A stretch of 64,000 bases of DNA from Sorghum bicolor (taxonomy: Eukaryota > Streptophyta > Magnoliopsida > Poales > Poaceae). Shown here piece by piece: positions 51,758 through 63,982 of this stretch. Numbering within the stretch: the stretch's first letter is position 1; each line of letters opens with the position of its first letter. The stretch lies in contig NC_012871.2 in the NCBI RefSeq assembly GCF_000003195.3, forward strand, positions 6,435,997-6,499,996, read 5' to 3'. The notes under the pieces are model-generated. The model made no database searches. It saw nothing but the letters and a program-made list of their open reading frames with translations, and was not told the DNA's origin. The position numbers were made by a program, and so were the translations under genes.

Positions 51758-51791
<34 letters not shown>
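51758..51791. repeat. (TA)n microsatellite
   Basis: About 17 TA units, followed by a poly-C run near 51808. Confidence 0.9.
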
Positions 51792-51795
<4 letters not shown>

Positions 51796-52168
51796 CCGTC
51801 GTTCTCCCCCCCCCCCCCAAAACAGCACGTTTCATCTTGAGAACAGAATCTCAGTTTTTATCAATCATTCAATAGAAGACCTCTTTTATGAAAGTCGATT
51901 TTATTTTCATAGAAGTATGATTTATTTAATGGAAATCGCTTTATGGGAAGAAAGTTTCTTCGTATAAACAAAATTCCAAAGCCACCTAGATTTTTTGAAT
52001 ATTTTTTTTTGTACATTTGAAAGAAAGGACCTAAAGGCCTCTAGAAATCTTGTAGTTTTCTAAATAGATATAAAAATTCAAGCATGTTCTGTATTTGGGT
52101 ATATCTTTTTTTTTAGTGAGCCAACACACGAGTGTACAAGGAAGTAGCAGCAACTAAACTTACATCAA

Positions 52169-52170
<2 letters not shown>

Positions 52171-52222
<52 letters not shown>
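52171..52222. repeat. (TA)n microsatellite
   Basis: About 26 TA units. Confidence 0.9.
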
Positions 52223-52227
<5 letters not shown>

Positions 52228-52601
52228 ATCACAAGCATTGCATGCATGCAAGACTAATATTGTTCGTAGGTGGTCTCGTCCATAACGATCCAGCACACAT
52301 ATGGTGACCGAGGCCTTGGACAGGCATGCATGCATCGAGACGTAGCGATCCGTCAGTTATCAGTACCGTCCAAAATTTTACAGTATGTCCAGGCACATGA
52401 GCATAGACTGGACTACGTGATGACCAGTCCGGCCTGTCCTTTGCAGAAGAATGGATGAATGCACGACGAGCTAGTGAGTCGCTATATATATAGACAGCTG
52501 TTCAATAATGGCTGCTTTTGAGCACATGTGAACACTTACTCCTGCTCCTACACATGTAGACAGCTGTTCAATGGCTGCTTTTGAGCACGTGTGAACACTT
52601 A

Positions 52602-52802
52602 GGCCTTGTTCAGTTCTCAAAATTTTGGATTTTTGGGCACTGTAGTACTTTTATTTTTATTTGATAAATATTATCTAATCGTGGACTAACTAAGTTTAAA
52701 AGATTAATCTCATAATTTACAGGTAAACTGTGCAATTAGTTTTTATTTTCATCTATTCGATGTGATGGGGAATCTTAAATTTTTTTGAAACTAAACAAGG
52801 CC
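52602..52802. mobile_element. Tourist-like MITE (short copy)
   Basis: GGCCTTGTTCAGTTC to AACTAAACAAGGCC with TTA on both sides, 201 bp, one internal segment deleted. It sits in a locally repeated AGACAGCTGTTCAATGGCTGC sequence. Confidence 0.82.
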
Positions 52803-53024
52803 TTACTCGTACTCCTACACATGTATGTACGCAAACTCTATCTATATAAGCACCTTCAAAGTACTGAGTCGGCACATCTTGAAATTTACGAAGTTACCAT
52901 CAAGCGTCTTGTTGTTGATAGAGACGTTACCTATCTACCACTGAAAGCGTAGCACCATTAAATCCTAAAATAAATTTTAGAAAAATACAAGTTCTATCGA
53001 GGACTTAAATCCAGATAGACATGT

Positions 53025-54745
53025 TATATGGTTTCATCTTAGTTAATTACTTTATATGTTTGTCCTGTGCGGCTGCTCTATGCATGTGTGATGAACTCCT
53101 ACATATATAATCTTGGTTCGAGATCTTGGTTGCTAGAGGTGATCCTAGTCGTTGTCATAGATTGCTTGCTGAATACCACCACACATGCATGTGTCAGACC
53201 TAAGACCTTGGTAATATATGTACGTTGTGGGCAGCACGAATGGCACTAGCTCGTGGATATAATGAGGTGGGTTGTATTCCGCTAAGCACTCTAACAAACA
53301 TATGTCTATATCCAAGGCAGGAAAACCTGTGGAACACCATCAGAGGATCGACAGGGCCATATGAAATCGTGGCTTCAACATAATTTTAGTTTAATTTAAT
53401 TTTAATTGGAAAGCTGTATTTTATCTAAGGATGAAAACGGTCGGAAACGGTCGAAAAACTGCTAAATTGTTTTCTACTTTTACATTTGAAATACGAAAAC
53501 GAAAACGAAAACGGTAAAGTCAGACACGAAAACGAACACGAACTTACGAAATATCGAGAATTTAAAAAACGAACCAATTCGATCGGATTTATGTCGAACA
53601 CGATCGATATACGAAAACTCAATACGAAATACCGATATATAGTACCAAGTGCATGACTAAGTATATACAGGATCAAGTTCAAGTGCATATAATAATTAGA
53701 AAGTGCATGATCCTTGGTCTTAGGTATTTAATACAATAGCCCACACATAAATACAAGTCTAGAAAAGCAATTAATAGCCAAAATGAACGCAACTAGCCAC
53801 CAGTAGAAAGAACGTAGATGTATGATGAGTAGTATGTAATTGGGCTGTGTGACCCTACAGTTGACTAAATTCGGTTTAAACTAAATTTTGAATTCGAAAT
53901 ATTTCAAATTAAAAGTAGAAAAGTAGAAAACGGTCGAAAAATGTCAAAACCGTTTTCTATTTTTATATTTGAAATACGAAACATCTAAAATACGAAAGCG
54001 AAAACGATATAGTCGGACAAAAAAATACGAATTCGATCGGATCAAGTATAGAAAGCGGTTCGGTTCGATTCGGGATATTTTCGTTCCGTTTTCATCCTTA
54101 ATTTTATCAGGTTGCTGATAGATGTTTTGCAGGTAGCTAGGCATCATATTTCTTTGACGGCGCCACAATGACTACACACACTACTATTAAACATATATAT
54201 TCTGTCCTTGAAAGAATCAATTTACAACGTCAATCAACTTTTTTAAAACTGGCTAACATTTTTGAAAAAAGTAACAATATCTATGACATAGAATGAGTAT
54301 CTTATGAAAAATATATTTTATAAAAAATATAATGATACTAATTTTATACCCTAAATCTTAGCGGTTTTTTCTAAAAGCTCGGTCAAATTTAAAAATTTTG
54401 GCTTAAAATAACTCTAGAAATTGATTCATTGTTCAAAGTTGGTTGACCATAAGCTAGGGATGCTTGAACGATCAGCACACGTATCGTGACCGAGGCCATG
54501 GACTGGCATACTTCGAGACGTACCAATCCGTCAGCTATATCAGTACACTACCGACCAAAATTTTGCAGTAAAAGTTCTAGGCACATGAGCATATATAGAC
54601 TGGACTACGTGGTGACCAGTCCTTTGTGGAAGAATGAACGACTAGCTAGTCAGTCGCTATAGACAGCTGAGGAATGAAAGAATTTAATTGCGACTAGCTA
54701 GTGAGTCGCTATATATATAGACAACTGTTGTTCGGCTGCTTTTGA
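53025..54745. repeat. Second copy of the ~1.7-kb diverged direct duplication
   Basis: See the copy at 50880-52520. Here an inserted block of AAACGAAAACG-rich sequence (about 53420-54100) replaces part of the first copy. That block carries GAAACGGTCGAAAA(A) and GAAATACGAAA words at both of its ends (53436-53510 and 53920-54000) and may be a separate element. Confidence 0.6.
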
Positions 54746-54865
54746 GCTAGAGTCAAAGTTGCTCCTTGTTGTCTGCAGCGCAAAATGAACTTGGCTACTG
54801 GGGTATGACCGTATGGTCGAGCAAGAAGCTCTAACTGCATGCTGGCAGCAGCGACACTAGATCCA

Positions 54866-56684
54866 CACTACAGAGGTAATCGTTCAAAGAGGACGCTCCA
54901 ATGTGATTTCAACACTCATTTGATCACTGCAAATAGACAGCTAGTTAGTATAAGCAGGAGCAAAAGGCGGACGTAACAGGACTTGTCGACAGCAAACCTC
55001 TTTGCCGAGAGTCGAAACACGTGCTCTCGGTAAAGAAAAGCCACCGTGACGGCCCAAGTCACCGTGACGGCCCACTTTGCCGAGAGCTGGGCTGCCTCTC
55101 GGCAAAGAATTTTTTCTTTTTTTTTAAAAAAAAAGGTTTGTCGAGAGTCGGCTCTCAGCAGAGAATTTTTTTCTTTTTTTACAAAACTCTTTGCGGAGAG
55201 CTGTGGTGCGGTTCTCGGCAAAGAATCTTTTTTCTTTTTAAAAAAATTAGCTTTGCCGAGAGCTAGGCATGGCTTTCGGCAAAGCCTTAATTCTTTGTCG
55301 AGAGTCTAACCATTGCCCTCGGCAAAGCCTCCAGGGAAATTCCATTTTTTTTGTTTTTTCATTTTCTGACAACATATAAACATATATATCATATCCAAAC
55401 CACATATGTCACAATATATCACATTCAAACCACATATATCACAATATATCACATTCAAACCACATATGTCACATCACAAACGAAGTATTAAGTTCAAACT
55501 CGCAAATGGAAGTCTCTAAGTACCAACATAAGCAGTATCCATGATAAACAACCTAAAGAATAAATAATAGGCTCCAAGCTGGTCACGGTGACGGCCCCTA
55601 TGGCGCCGAGGTCCCCACGTGTGATCCCGACGAGTTGCCTAGCAGAAGGGCTGGATCGTTGGACGCCGCCGACTGACGCTGCACAAATTTGATGTGGAAT
55701 GTATGATATAAGATAAATAGGAAACCAATAAGTAGTAGCACTAGGTTTCACTAGGTTTCACTACATGTCACTATGTTTGACACCTCGAGAAAGAAAAGCC
55801 TTCGTTCGGGTACTCATCGGAGTAGAAGACGGAGGAGATATCACTATATCACATGTGAAGGCCATGATAAAAAATTTGGAAGGTTTCGAGTAAGTTGTGA
55901 CAGACGATGGTTAAAACCCAGACATCTCTTCATGTGATCACATGAAGAGATGTCTAGGTTTTAACCATCGCCTGTCACAACTTGTTCTTCATGTGACATC
56001 TGCTAAAGTTTTGTGAATTTTGGACTTCGTCTGCTATTTATAAAAATTTTGAAAAAAATTTCAGTCAACGTACACATGTCGTGTTATCCAGACAAGATGC
56101 TTGTAATTTCATGTGAGCTACTGAATATGACCTCAACATACACTAAGTATCATGAAAAATATTTTTTGAATCACTAAATCCCATTATTTCATACACCTGC
56201 AGTTCAAAATTGATTTATCAAAAAAATTAAAGTAAATGAAATAAATGAATAAAATATATCTAAAGTTAATAAAGTTGTCCCAAATTTTAAATCTGACTTC
56301 AAGTTACATTGGTGACGCTACAGAAAAAATTTTGAGGAAAAAAACAAAAAAAATTCTTTGCCGAGAGCCTAAGGTTAGCTCTTGGCAAACAAATACTTTG
56401 CCGAGAGCTAACCCAGAACTCTCGGCAAAGGAAACGCCAGGGGACGGCTCTTACCCCTGCCGTTTTCTTTACTGACGGTCTGGCTAACGAGAGTTAACCT
56501 TTGCCGAGAGCCCCTTTGTCGGCAAAGATATCTTTGCCAATGGTTGTTCTTTCAAATATTATTTCACCGACAACCGTTCTTTGCCGAGGGCCGACTCTCG
56601 GCAAACAATATATTTGTCGAGAGCCCGCGTTTAGACCCTCGGCAAAGATTCTAGATCTCGGCAAAGAGGTTGTTTCTAGTAGTG
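54866..56684. mobile_element. Non-autonomous CACTA transposon (left border approximate)
   Basis: Right end TTTCTAGTAGTG. The left end is probably CACTACAGAGG at 54866, but the 3-bp flanks do not match, so the true left end may differ. Many CTCGGCAAAG / CTTTGCCGAGAG subterminal words in both orientations at 54990-55330 and 56350-56670. Tandem ACATATATCACAATATATC words at 55370-55460. No transposase frame. Confidence 0.65.
55892..55983. repeat. Near-perfect 46-bp inverted repeat without a loop
   Basis: Arms 55892-55937 and 55938-55983 meet at TGATCA and differ at only two positions. The transcript of either strand would form a 46-bp hairpin. It lies inside the CACTA element. Confidence 0.9.
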
Positions 56685-57032
56685 AGGGAGTGTTAACCGC
56701 CAAGATAATACTCAGTTTTCTTGCGGGTCCCGTGAAACCCGCCAAGAAAATAACATGTTTTCTTTGTGGCTACTTTGAACCACCAAGAAAATGTTGGCTT
56801 TTCTTTAGTGTTATCATGAACGTCAAAGAATTTTGATGTGTTTTCTTGGGTGGTTTCCTTAGACCGCCACAAAAACTACATTTGCACAGGCATTTTATTG
56901 GAACACGCCCTTGGTTGAACTTTACTAGAATTATGCATGTGTTTGGCTTCCATGGTTCGGTTGGTGACTTATTAAATGGCATGTGTGGCAAATGCCAGCA
57001 TTGAATTTTCCTTTGTCAAGTCACTCTCATCA
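56685..57032. repeat. CCAAGAAAA-type CACTA-like debris
   Basis: Repeated CCAAGAAAA and TTTTCTTG(G/C) words in both orientations directly after the CACTA end at 56684; the same vocabulary occurs at 44810-45350. No clear borders. Confidence 0.45.
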
Positions 57033-57264
57033 GGCCTTGTTTAGTTCGCGAATTTTTTTGGATTTTGCTATTGTAACACTTTTGTTTTTATTTGACAAAT
57101 ATTGTCTAATCATGGACTAACTAGGTTCAAAAGATTCGTCTCGTAAATTACAGGTAAACTGTGCAATTAATTATCTTTTTTATCTATATTTAATGCTTTA
57201 TATATGTGCCGCAAGATTTGATGTGATGGGGAATGTTGAAAAATTTTAGAAACTAAACAAGGCC
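57033..57264. mobile_element. Tourist-like MITE
   Basis: GGCCTTGTTTAGTTCG to AACTAAACAAGGCC with TCA on both sides, 232 bp. Confidence 0.83.
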
Positions 57265-58604
57265 TCATTATCATTGACGCGTTGTGCAGTAAAACATCTT
57301 CTTGCAGCTAACATCGGCATCTATGCTTCCTAACCTTTTGAATTTGTACTTCTGCACATCTCAGAGTACTAATTCTTCACATGTTGGCTCAAAACTGGAA
57401 AACGGCATCAGCATGGTTGAGAATGCAAATGGTACAAGATTTGGTGACGTCAACACCATGAAGCTTTGATGCCACATGCTTACCTCAGTTTAGCACCACC
57501 ATTCCAGTGTTATGCATACGAAACCGTACGTAGGTAGAATTGATTTAAGGTATATGATGTTTTACAGTTTTATTAGTAGTAGCCAAGTCAATGTAAGACG
57601 ACTTCTCTTATTTTCTATGTTGCAAACTTACTGACATGAAGATGTGTACCTGATGTGTTAAATGTGAAGTCGAATTGTTGGTTCACATATGAATGTGAGA
57701 ATGGTGCATCCCTGTGTTCATGTGCAGAGATTGTATGATGATCATATGATTTCTATTTAGATATATGTGCAAATGCTACAATTAATTGTGGCTACAATTA
57801 AATGTGAGGTTGAATTTCTAATGTCACCTTATTTTTTATTTTGAAATTTGGCTAGCTATTGTTAGTGCCTATTTCGTATCATAGTCGAACTTCTAATTTA
57901 ACCTTACTTTTTATTCCAAATTAGCTTTTATTTGTTGTATTCTATCTTGGACTCTTTGTTTTATTTAGATCTACCAAGGACTCTTGGTTTTACCTACACC
58001 GTTAGATATCATAACAATCAACGTTCCAGATCTTTCTCTTTTTTCCAGTTAACATGGAAATTTCTAGACCATGAGAGTGGACGTGGAGGCTTCTTTTTGT
58101 TGATCAACTATTAATATAAAATATACATTTTAACTTAGGATAAAGTGTAATTGAAATGAAGAGAGCGTATCATAGTAAAAAACTTAATTAACAGTTGCGA
58201 ATAGGCCTGTGTTCCAATGGTAGGACTATCATATAGGACGCTACTCACCAGGGTTGGTGCTGCACCTTTTTCTGAATTTCTTCTGGAAATTTTAGGGTCA
58301 CATTTAGTGGTATTGTGTGTTTGTGCACCGTAGGCTAGAGAGCCTTCCAATCTCTTCTTTGCGTGTGTATACGTGTGGTGTGAGTATGAAGTGTTGTGGG
58401 GTTGTGTGTGTCCAAATTGTACTAACTAAAAAAAATATTCATCTATACTTCCTCCATATATATATATATATAAAGAAAGTCGTTTTGGACAAGGTTTATG
58501 TCAACGTTGAGAATATAAATCATACATAGCTTTTAAGTTGTTGAGTTGAAATATGAAAACCATATGAATAGATTTGTCTTGAAAAATATTTTCATAAAAA
58601 TATA
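57265..58604. other. Intergenic, nothing recognised
   Basis: AT-rich; short open frames only (up to 71 codons). A short TA run at about 58458-58471. Confidence 0.4.
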
Positions 58605-58864
58605 CTCCCTCTATCCCAAATTGTAAGTCATTCCAAGAATCTTGGAGAGTCAAAGCATTTTCACGTTTGACCAAAATTATAGAGTAAAATACTAAGATTT
58701 GTAACGTAAGAGTATATTATGAAAATATAATTTAGGAAGAATCTAATAATATTTAGTTGGTACCATAATAATAATAATTATTTTATCATATAAATTTGGT
58801 CAAACTTTGAAAAATTTGACTCTCCAAGATTCTTGGAATGATTTACAATTTGGGATGGAGGAAG
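58605..58864. mobile_element. Stowaway-like MITE
   Basis: CTCCCTCTATCCCAAATTGT left end and an inverted ACAATTTGGGATGGAGGAAG right end, TA on both sides. The arms also share AAGAATCTTGGAGAGTC and its inverse, so the whole 260-bp unit is a long hairpin. Confidence 0.88.
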
Positions 58865-59129
58865 TACGTATACCATTATTTAAGAAATATTTTAATAAAA
58901 GTAAGAGTTGAAGTTAGGTTTTAGAAATCATGTCGTTGTTCTAAACGATATATTTTTTTTTGTATATAACAGTCGTCCTTGGATCTTTTACTATTTTCTA
59001 ACCACGTGCTTGCAATGCTGTGCCCAAGCTTACGTAGCAAACTTCTCGGTCCAATACTCAAAAATGTCAAGCCACGATGTTTTGACGATATACGTAATGC
59101 AGGCTGCTCCCATACTACAGTAGTATGGA

Positions 59130-59136
59130 TATAAAT
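59130..59136 (+). promoter_or_regulatory. TATA box of the second P450
   Basis: TATAAAT in GGATATAAATTAAGCCA, about 105 bases before the chosen start codon. GTCAAGCCAC (about 59068) and GCAGGCTGC (about 59099) match the first P450 promoter. Confidence 0.65.
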
Positions 59137-59234
59137 TAAGCCAGGGCAACATCATAATGCCGAGCACGAGCGCACAAACCTTGTCCCTGTCGAAAACACT
59201 TAATAAAGTCTACTCCTTGCAGTGGTTAGCCACC

Positions 59235-61153
59235 ATGGAGAGCAAGGTGCTCCTCGCCTTGTCTGTGTCCGTGCTTGTCGTCGTCCTCCTCACCAAGCTC
59301 ATCATCAAGTCTCCGCTCCTCGCGAAACCAAAGCTTAACCTGCCGCCGGGGCCATGGACGCTGCCAGTGATCGGCAGCCTCCACCACCTCATCGCCGGCG
59401 GCCTACCCCACCACGCAATGCGCCGGCTGGCGCACAAGTACGGACCAGTCATGATGCTCCGGCTTGGCGAGGTGCCGGCGTTGGTCCTGTCGTCGCCGGA
59501 GGCGGCGCAGGAGGCCCTGAAGACGCAGGACCTCGCGTTCGCCGACCGGAACGTGAACCCCACGCTCAAAGCTCTCACCTTCGACGGCAACGACGTCGCG
59601 CTGGCACCCTACGGCGAGCGGTGGCGCCAGCTCCGCAAGATCTGCGTGACGGAGCTGCTCACCCACTCCCGGGTGCAGTCGTTCCAGCACATCCGCGAGC
59701 AGGAGGTGGCCCGGCTCCTCCAGGACGTCAGTGCGTCCGCCGCCGCAGGCGCTGCCGTCGACCTCACCAAGATGGTGTCCAAGTTCGTCAATGACACCTT
59801 CGTGCTGGAGTCCGTCGGCAACCGCTGCAAGTACCATCACGAGTTCCTCGACGCCTTCAGCACAGGTCTCAGGGAAACCTTTTCACTGACCGTTGCTGAC
59901 CTCTTCCCGTCCTCGAGGGTCCTACAGTTTTTCGCCATGGCGCCGCGCAAGGTGCTCGCGTGCCGCAAGAGGATGCAGCGCGTCCTCGAGCAGGTCATAC
60001 AAGAGAAAGCGGAAGCCATGGCCATGGATGGCGGCGGTGGCGAGGGGAACAACGAGGGCTTCGTCGGCGTCCTACTAAGGCTCCAGAAGGAACACAGCAC
60101 CCTGCTCAACCACGCGTCCGTCGTCGGATTGTTGTTTGTAAGCCTTCCTAGCTCATCGATCGATCAGTTATATATATATTAAGCCAAAAGTAAGCATAAA
60201 AAAATACTAAGTAGTACTTAAAAGCGTTCGGTATCATTGACTACTACACTCAGGATCAAAATACTGAACAATACCGAAACATGAATACTGAATGAGCCAA
60301 TATATATAAACGATACTAAATTTTGTTTAGTATAACAATTCAGTATCCTTCAGTATTGTTCAATATTTCGTTGCTCAAATGACTTGTGATATATGATAAT
60401 ATTCTACGCCTATGGTGTAGAATAAAACGCTACCGTATGTATATATATATATACACACAAGTGTACATGCTTGTTAATTGCATGCGTGCTTCTTGTTTGT
60501 TTTGCTATGTATATATATAGGACATGTTTGCTGCCGGCAGCGAGACAACGTCGGCGACGCTTAACTGGTGCATGACAGCGCTGATACGGAACCCGGCGGT
60601 GTTGGCGAAGGCGCAGGCCGAGGTACGGGATGCCTTCAAAGGAAGAAACAAGGCGCAGATAACCGAGCAGGACCTTGGGAGGCTCAGCTACCTCAAGCTG
60701 GTGATCAAGGAGGCCCTGAGGCTGCACACCCCAGGTCCAGTCCTGATTCCTCGCGTGTGCCGCGAGGCATGCCGGATCATGGGCTACGACATTCCCAAGG
60801 GCATGGTCTTGTTTGTCAATGTGTGGGGAATGTGCAGGGACCCTAAGTATTGGGACCAACCCGAGGAGTTCAAGCCAGAGCGGTTTGAAGATAGCAACCT
60901 AGACTACAAAGGAACAAGCTACGAGTACCTCCCATTTGGAGCTGGCCGTCGGATGTGCCCGGGGGTTACCCTAGGGCTCGCCAACATCGAGCTTGCATTG
61001 GCAAGCCTTCTATACCACTTTGACTGGAAACTGCCAGAAGGAATGGAGCCCAAGGATGTTGATGTTTCTGAGGTTTCAGGGTTAGCTGCTTCTAAGAAAA
61101 CAAGCCTGATTTTGTACCCCGTTACTCATGTTCCTCTGGCTGCTAATGTGTGA
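59235..61153 (+). CDS. Cytochrome P450, CYP71 clan (CYP99A-like), 2 exons
   Basis: Paralogue of the P450 at 46139, same strand. Exons 59235-60137 and 60521-61153, 512 codons, 511 residues. Membrane anchor (VLLALSVSVLVVVLL), hinge LPPGPWTLPVIG, I-helix AGSETTS, KEALR as the ExxR motif, FKPERF, heme loop PFGAGRRMCPG with Cys447. The intron is at the same codon position as in its paralogue but longer (383 against 127 bases) and AT-rich. I chose the ATG at 59235 because its context (GCCACCATGG) is strong and it gives the anchor directly at the N terminus. An in-frame ATG at 59157 would add 26 residues ahead of the anchor and is less likely. Intact and probably functional. Confidence 0.92.
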
Positions 61154-61297
61154 ACAAGACATGCAGATCTAATAATAATATAATAATAATAATACGGCGG
61201 CGCGTTTTTCAACTGTATGGCACTAGCAGCTATGAAAGATGGTACGTGTAGGAAATAAAGATTTATCCTCTATGATGTATATATCCAGTTGCCACTG

Positions 61298-63982
61298 TGT
61301 CACACCCATATTTTAAGAACAAAATAGGATGCATAAAAAACTCATATGTGCCCCAGGAATAGTCGCACACATAAGTAGACAAATCTCAAATGTACCATTG
61401 CAGTGTTTATTACATAGCGAAACATAATAAATCACATAGTCTCATACAAAAATGATAGCATAGAGTAAACAACGCTCTCGACGGAAGCTCCACACAGGGA
61501 CACTGTTGACTGGTTGACTCCAAACCTAGTACTCATAACGGTAATCCTCATTCCAGTCATCTTCATTATCATTTCCTGAGGTGTTGGGAAATTGCAAGAG
61601 TGAGCACATATCGTACTCAACAAGTATAACCAGGGGTTCATGAGGCTCAAATAGCTGACACTGGTTTGACTGCATTTAGCTTTTAATGGTGGATAGCATG
61701 TTCATAATTAATGAGCAATTGTCAAGGTAACATAAATATTCCTTTAATTCCATGATCAAGTGTAAGCATAATTAATTCATAGCATAAACGATAATCAAAT
61801 GAACATAACAACTTAATAAGCTCATCGTCGGCGCAGCAAGAACCCCCAAGGCCGCTCATAACCGTGAGCACGGCTAGTATACTAGTTTTAACACTCTGCA
61901 GAGGTTGTACATCTTTACCCATGAGTCATGATTTACCCTTTCGCCCGAGGTGATCAGCCTCTTAACCCACTTCCAAGGAAGGTCGGCAGGGATCACTATG
62001 AAGCTTTTCAAAAGTTCGTCTAACATGTTAGGGCCGCAAGGTTTCCTTTGCGAGCAGATATAGATACCCTCCTTCCGAATGGCACAATGACGCGCAGCCT
62101 ATACACATAGGGACAGGGGCTCGCACTATACCCGTGTCGGTTCAGCCCCTCCGCCCTTTCGGGTAACCTCTAACAAGCTAGAAAAGGTCTTCATACTAAG
62201 CTAAAGCCAGAGCCATTATAGCCCTCATGGTTGCACTGTTGTCCCGGTGATCACTTACAGACAAGATCTCATATAGTTATTTGTCATCTTTTAACGTTCA
62301 TTGCATAGCTATTAATCATCTTACAAGATCATGGATTTATCAAGCACTAGCACATCTACACCAAATGCATATCAAGTAGGTAGCAAGGAATCCAGGTAAC
62401 AATCATCTATGATTTTGCTAAGGTCGACAGGGTAATAGCATGCATATGACATATATGTGTAGTTATAAGTGAATAGGTAACAAGGATGATCCCAAGTTAT
62501 ACTTGCCTTGCTCAAAGCTCTCCTGAGCCTGCTGGTCCTCAAAAGCTTGGTCTTGGTCACCAACGTACGGCTCACCGTCTAATCCCACATCAATCAACAA
62601 CACGCAATCCAATGTAGACAATCATACACGAAGCAACAAGGTATAATTAGAACATTACACCAACCAGTGGTAAAACAAATATAAAAGTTCATCAAAATAT
62701 TCTACGCAGCGATACGATCCCACAGACGGAAAGTTCACGAAAATCGGAATTAAAACGTGAAAGATATGAATTTTCTAAGATTTCCTATAGAGAAATAATT
62801 AATTAAATAGTACTGCAGAAATAAAAAGTTTCAAAACTGTAACTAATGTTTCCAACATGTAGAGCATATAATTACGAACCTAACGCAATTTGAATGGATA
62901 AAAACGGAGTTGAAATGAGTATTTTATAAGCTAAACAAGATCAATGGCATTTCTGTAATTAACTGAAAACGTAATCTGAGAGCTATGAGCTAAAATACGC
63001 TTTTAAAACATGAAAACGTATTCCTTCCAGGACGCCAGGGACCGCGGCTTAAATCCCCCAGAATCCCAGGGACTCTTTAGCAAGATGGCGGCCGAAACGG
63101 TATGATCTATTCTGGGCCCTTGATTTCCGATCGGGCGATCCTGATTTGCCCCAGGGGCAACGGCGGTTCGGCCGGCCGGCTGCCTACTCCGGCGCGGTGG
63201 CGCCATGGCCCGAGGCCTTGAGCTCGCCGGCGTCGTACCACTTCTCAAATCCGTGCACCAAAACTCGAACCGAGGACACCGGGAGATGGAGAAACGCGCC
63301 ACGAGCTCACCGAGAAGGTTCGTTTAGGCCGAAAAGGAGCAGGAGAGGCGCGCCGCGGCGGCAGCTTCGCTCCCAACTCGGCGAGATCCAAACATGCACC
63401 GATTAGGGTGTCTAGGGCTCGGTTCAGCAGCCGCGCAGCAAGGGGAGACCCCGGGGTTGGAAAAGGACTTTATAGCGCACAAAACGGCAAAAAATCGCGA
63501 GAGTTTCGGGATCTTGGAAGATTACGCTGGTTCGGTTGCTCCCACCGAGTTCCACTCGGCTACGACGAGGGAGAAGAAGGGCGCTGCGCGCTGGGCCCCG
63601 CGCGTCAGCCAAAGGGAGGGAGAAGGCGCGGGTGAGCTGCCCAACTGGGCCGCGGGGAGGAGGAACTGGGCCGCGCCCGGCCATGAGAGGGGGGGGGAAA
63701 AGGGGCAGGCCGGGGGCCTGGTCTTCCAGGGAGTTTTCTTTTTTTTTTTTTCAATTCCTTTTTCCAAAGAGACTTTGAAACAAAATAATCACAATAAAAA
63801 CAGAACATACAATACAAAAATAATTATGCTCCAGCATGAATGCAAAACTCACGTTTCTAAACTTATGATAAATTTTAATTTGCACAAAACTATTTATTTT
63901 GCTAGATTCAAATGCTCACACAAACTCTTAAATAAATCAAATTAATTCCTATTAATTGAAATTCACATTTTTGGGTGTTACA
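61298..63982. mobile_element. Long LTR, probably the 5' LTR of a gypsy-type retrotransposon
   Basis: Starts TGTCACACCCATATTTTAAG and ends TTGGGTGTTACA (TGT...ACA termini), followed by ACTCTACCCCCCTTAAA, which I recall as the start of the internal region in long-LTR grass gypsy elements. Length about 2.7 kb. The right 0.7 kb is GC-rich and open in several frames (up to 183 codons from 63394), none recognised. The element runs out of the window, so the second LTR and the target duplication cannot be checked. It begins 145 bp after the P450 stop codon. Confidence 0.55.

Larger units (their letters stand above)
50880..52520. repeat. First copy of a ~1.7-kb diverged direct duplication
   Basis: Shares, in the same order and orientation, at least five blocks with 53025-54745: TTTGTCCTGTGC...GCTCTATG; TTGGTTGCTAG/TTGGTGCTAGCAGTGATCCTAG; CACCATC...AGAGGAT; TTGCAGGTAGGCATCATATTTC; and the GACCGAGGCC...CTGGACTACGTG...GACAGCTG end block. 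No gene identified. Carries the MITE at 51476 and two TA runs that the other copy lacks. Confidence 0.65.

Noticed and set aside
51758..52222. CRISPR-like or satellite array suggested by TA runs and repeated words
   Set aside because: Simple TA microsatellites and transposon ends explain it; there are no regularly spaced repeats, and this is a plant genome.
59157..59234. Upstream in-frame ATG for the second P450
   Set aside because: It would put 26 polar residues before the membrane anchor; the ATG at 59235 has the better context and matches the paralogue's N terminus.
63394..63945. 183-codon plus-strand frame near the window end
   Set aside because: Lies in the GC-rich end of the LTR, and its tail runs into AT-rich sequence without any domain.
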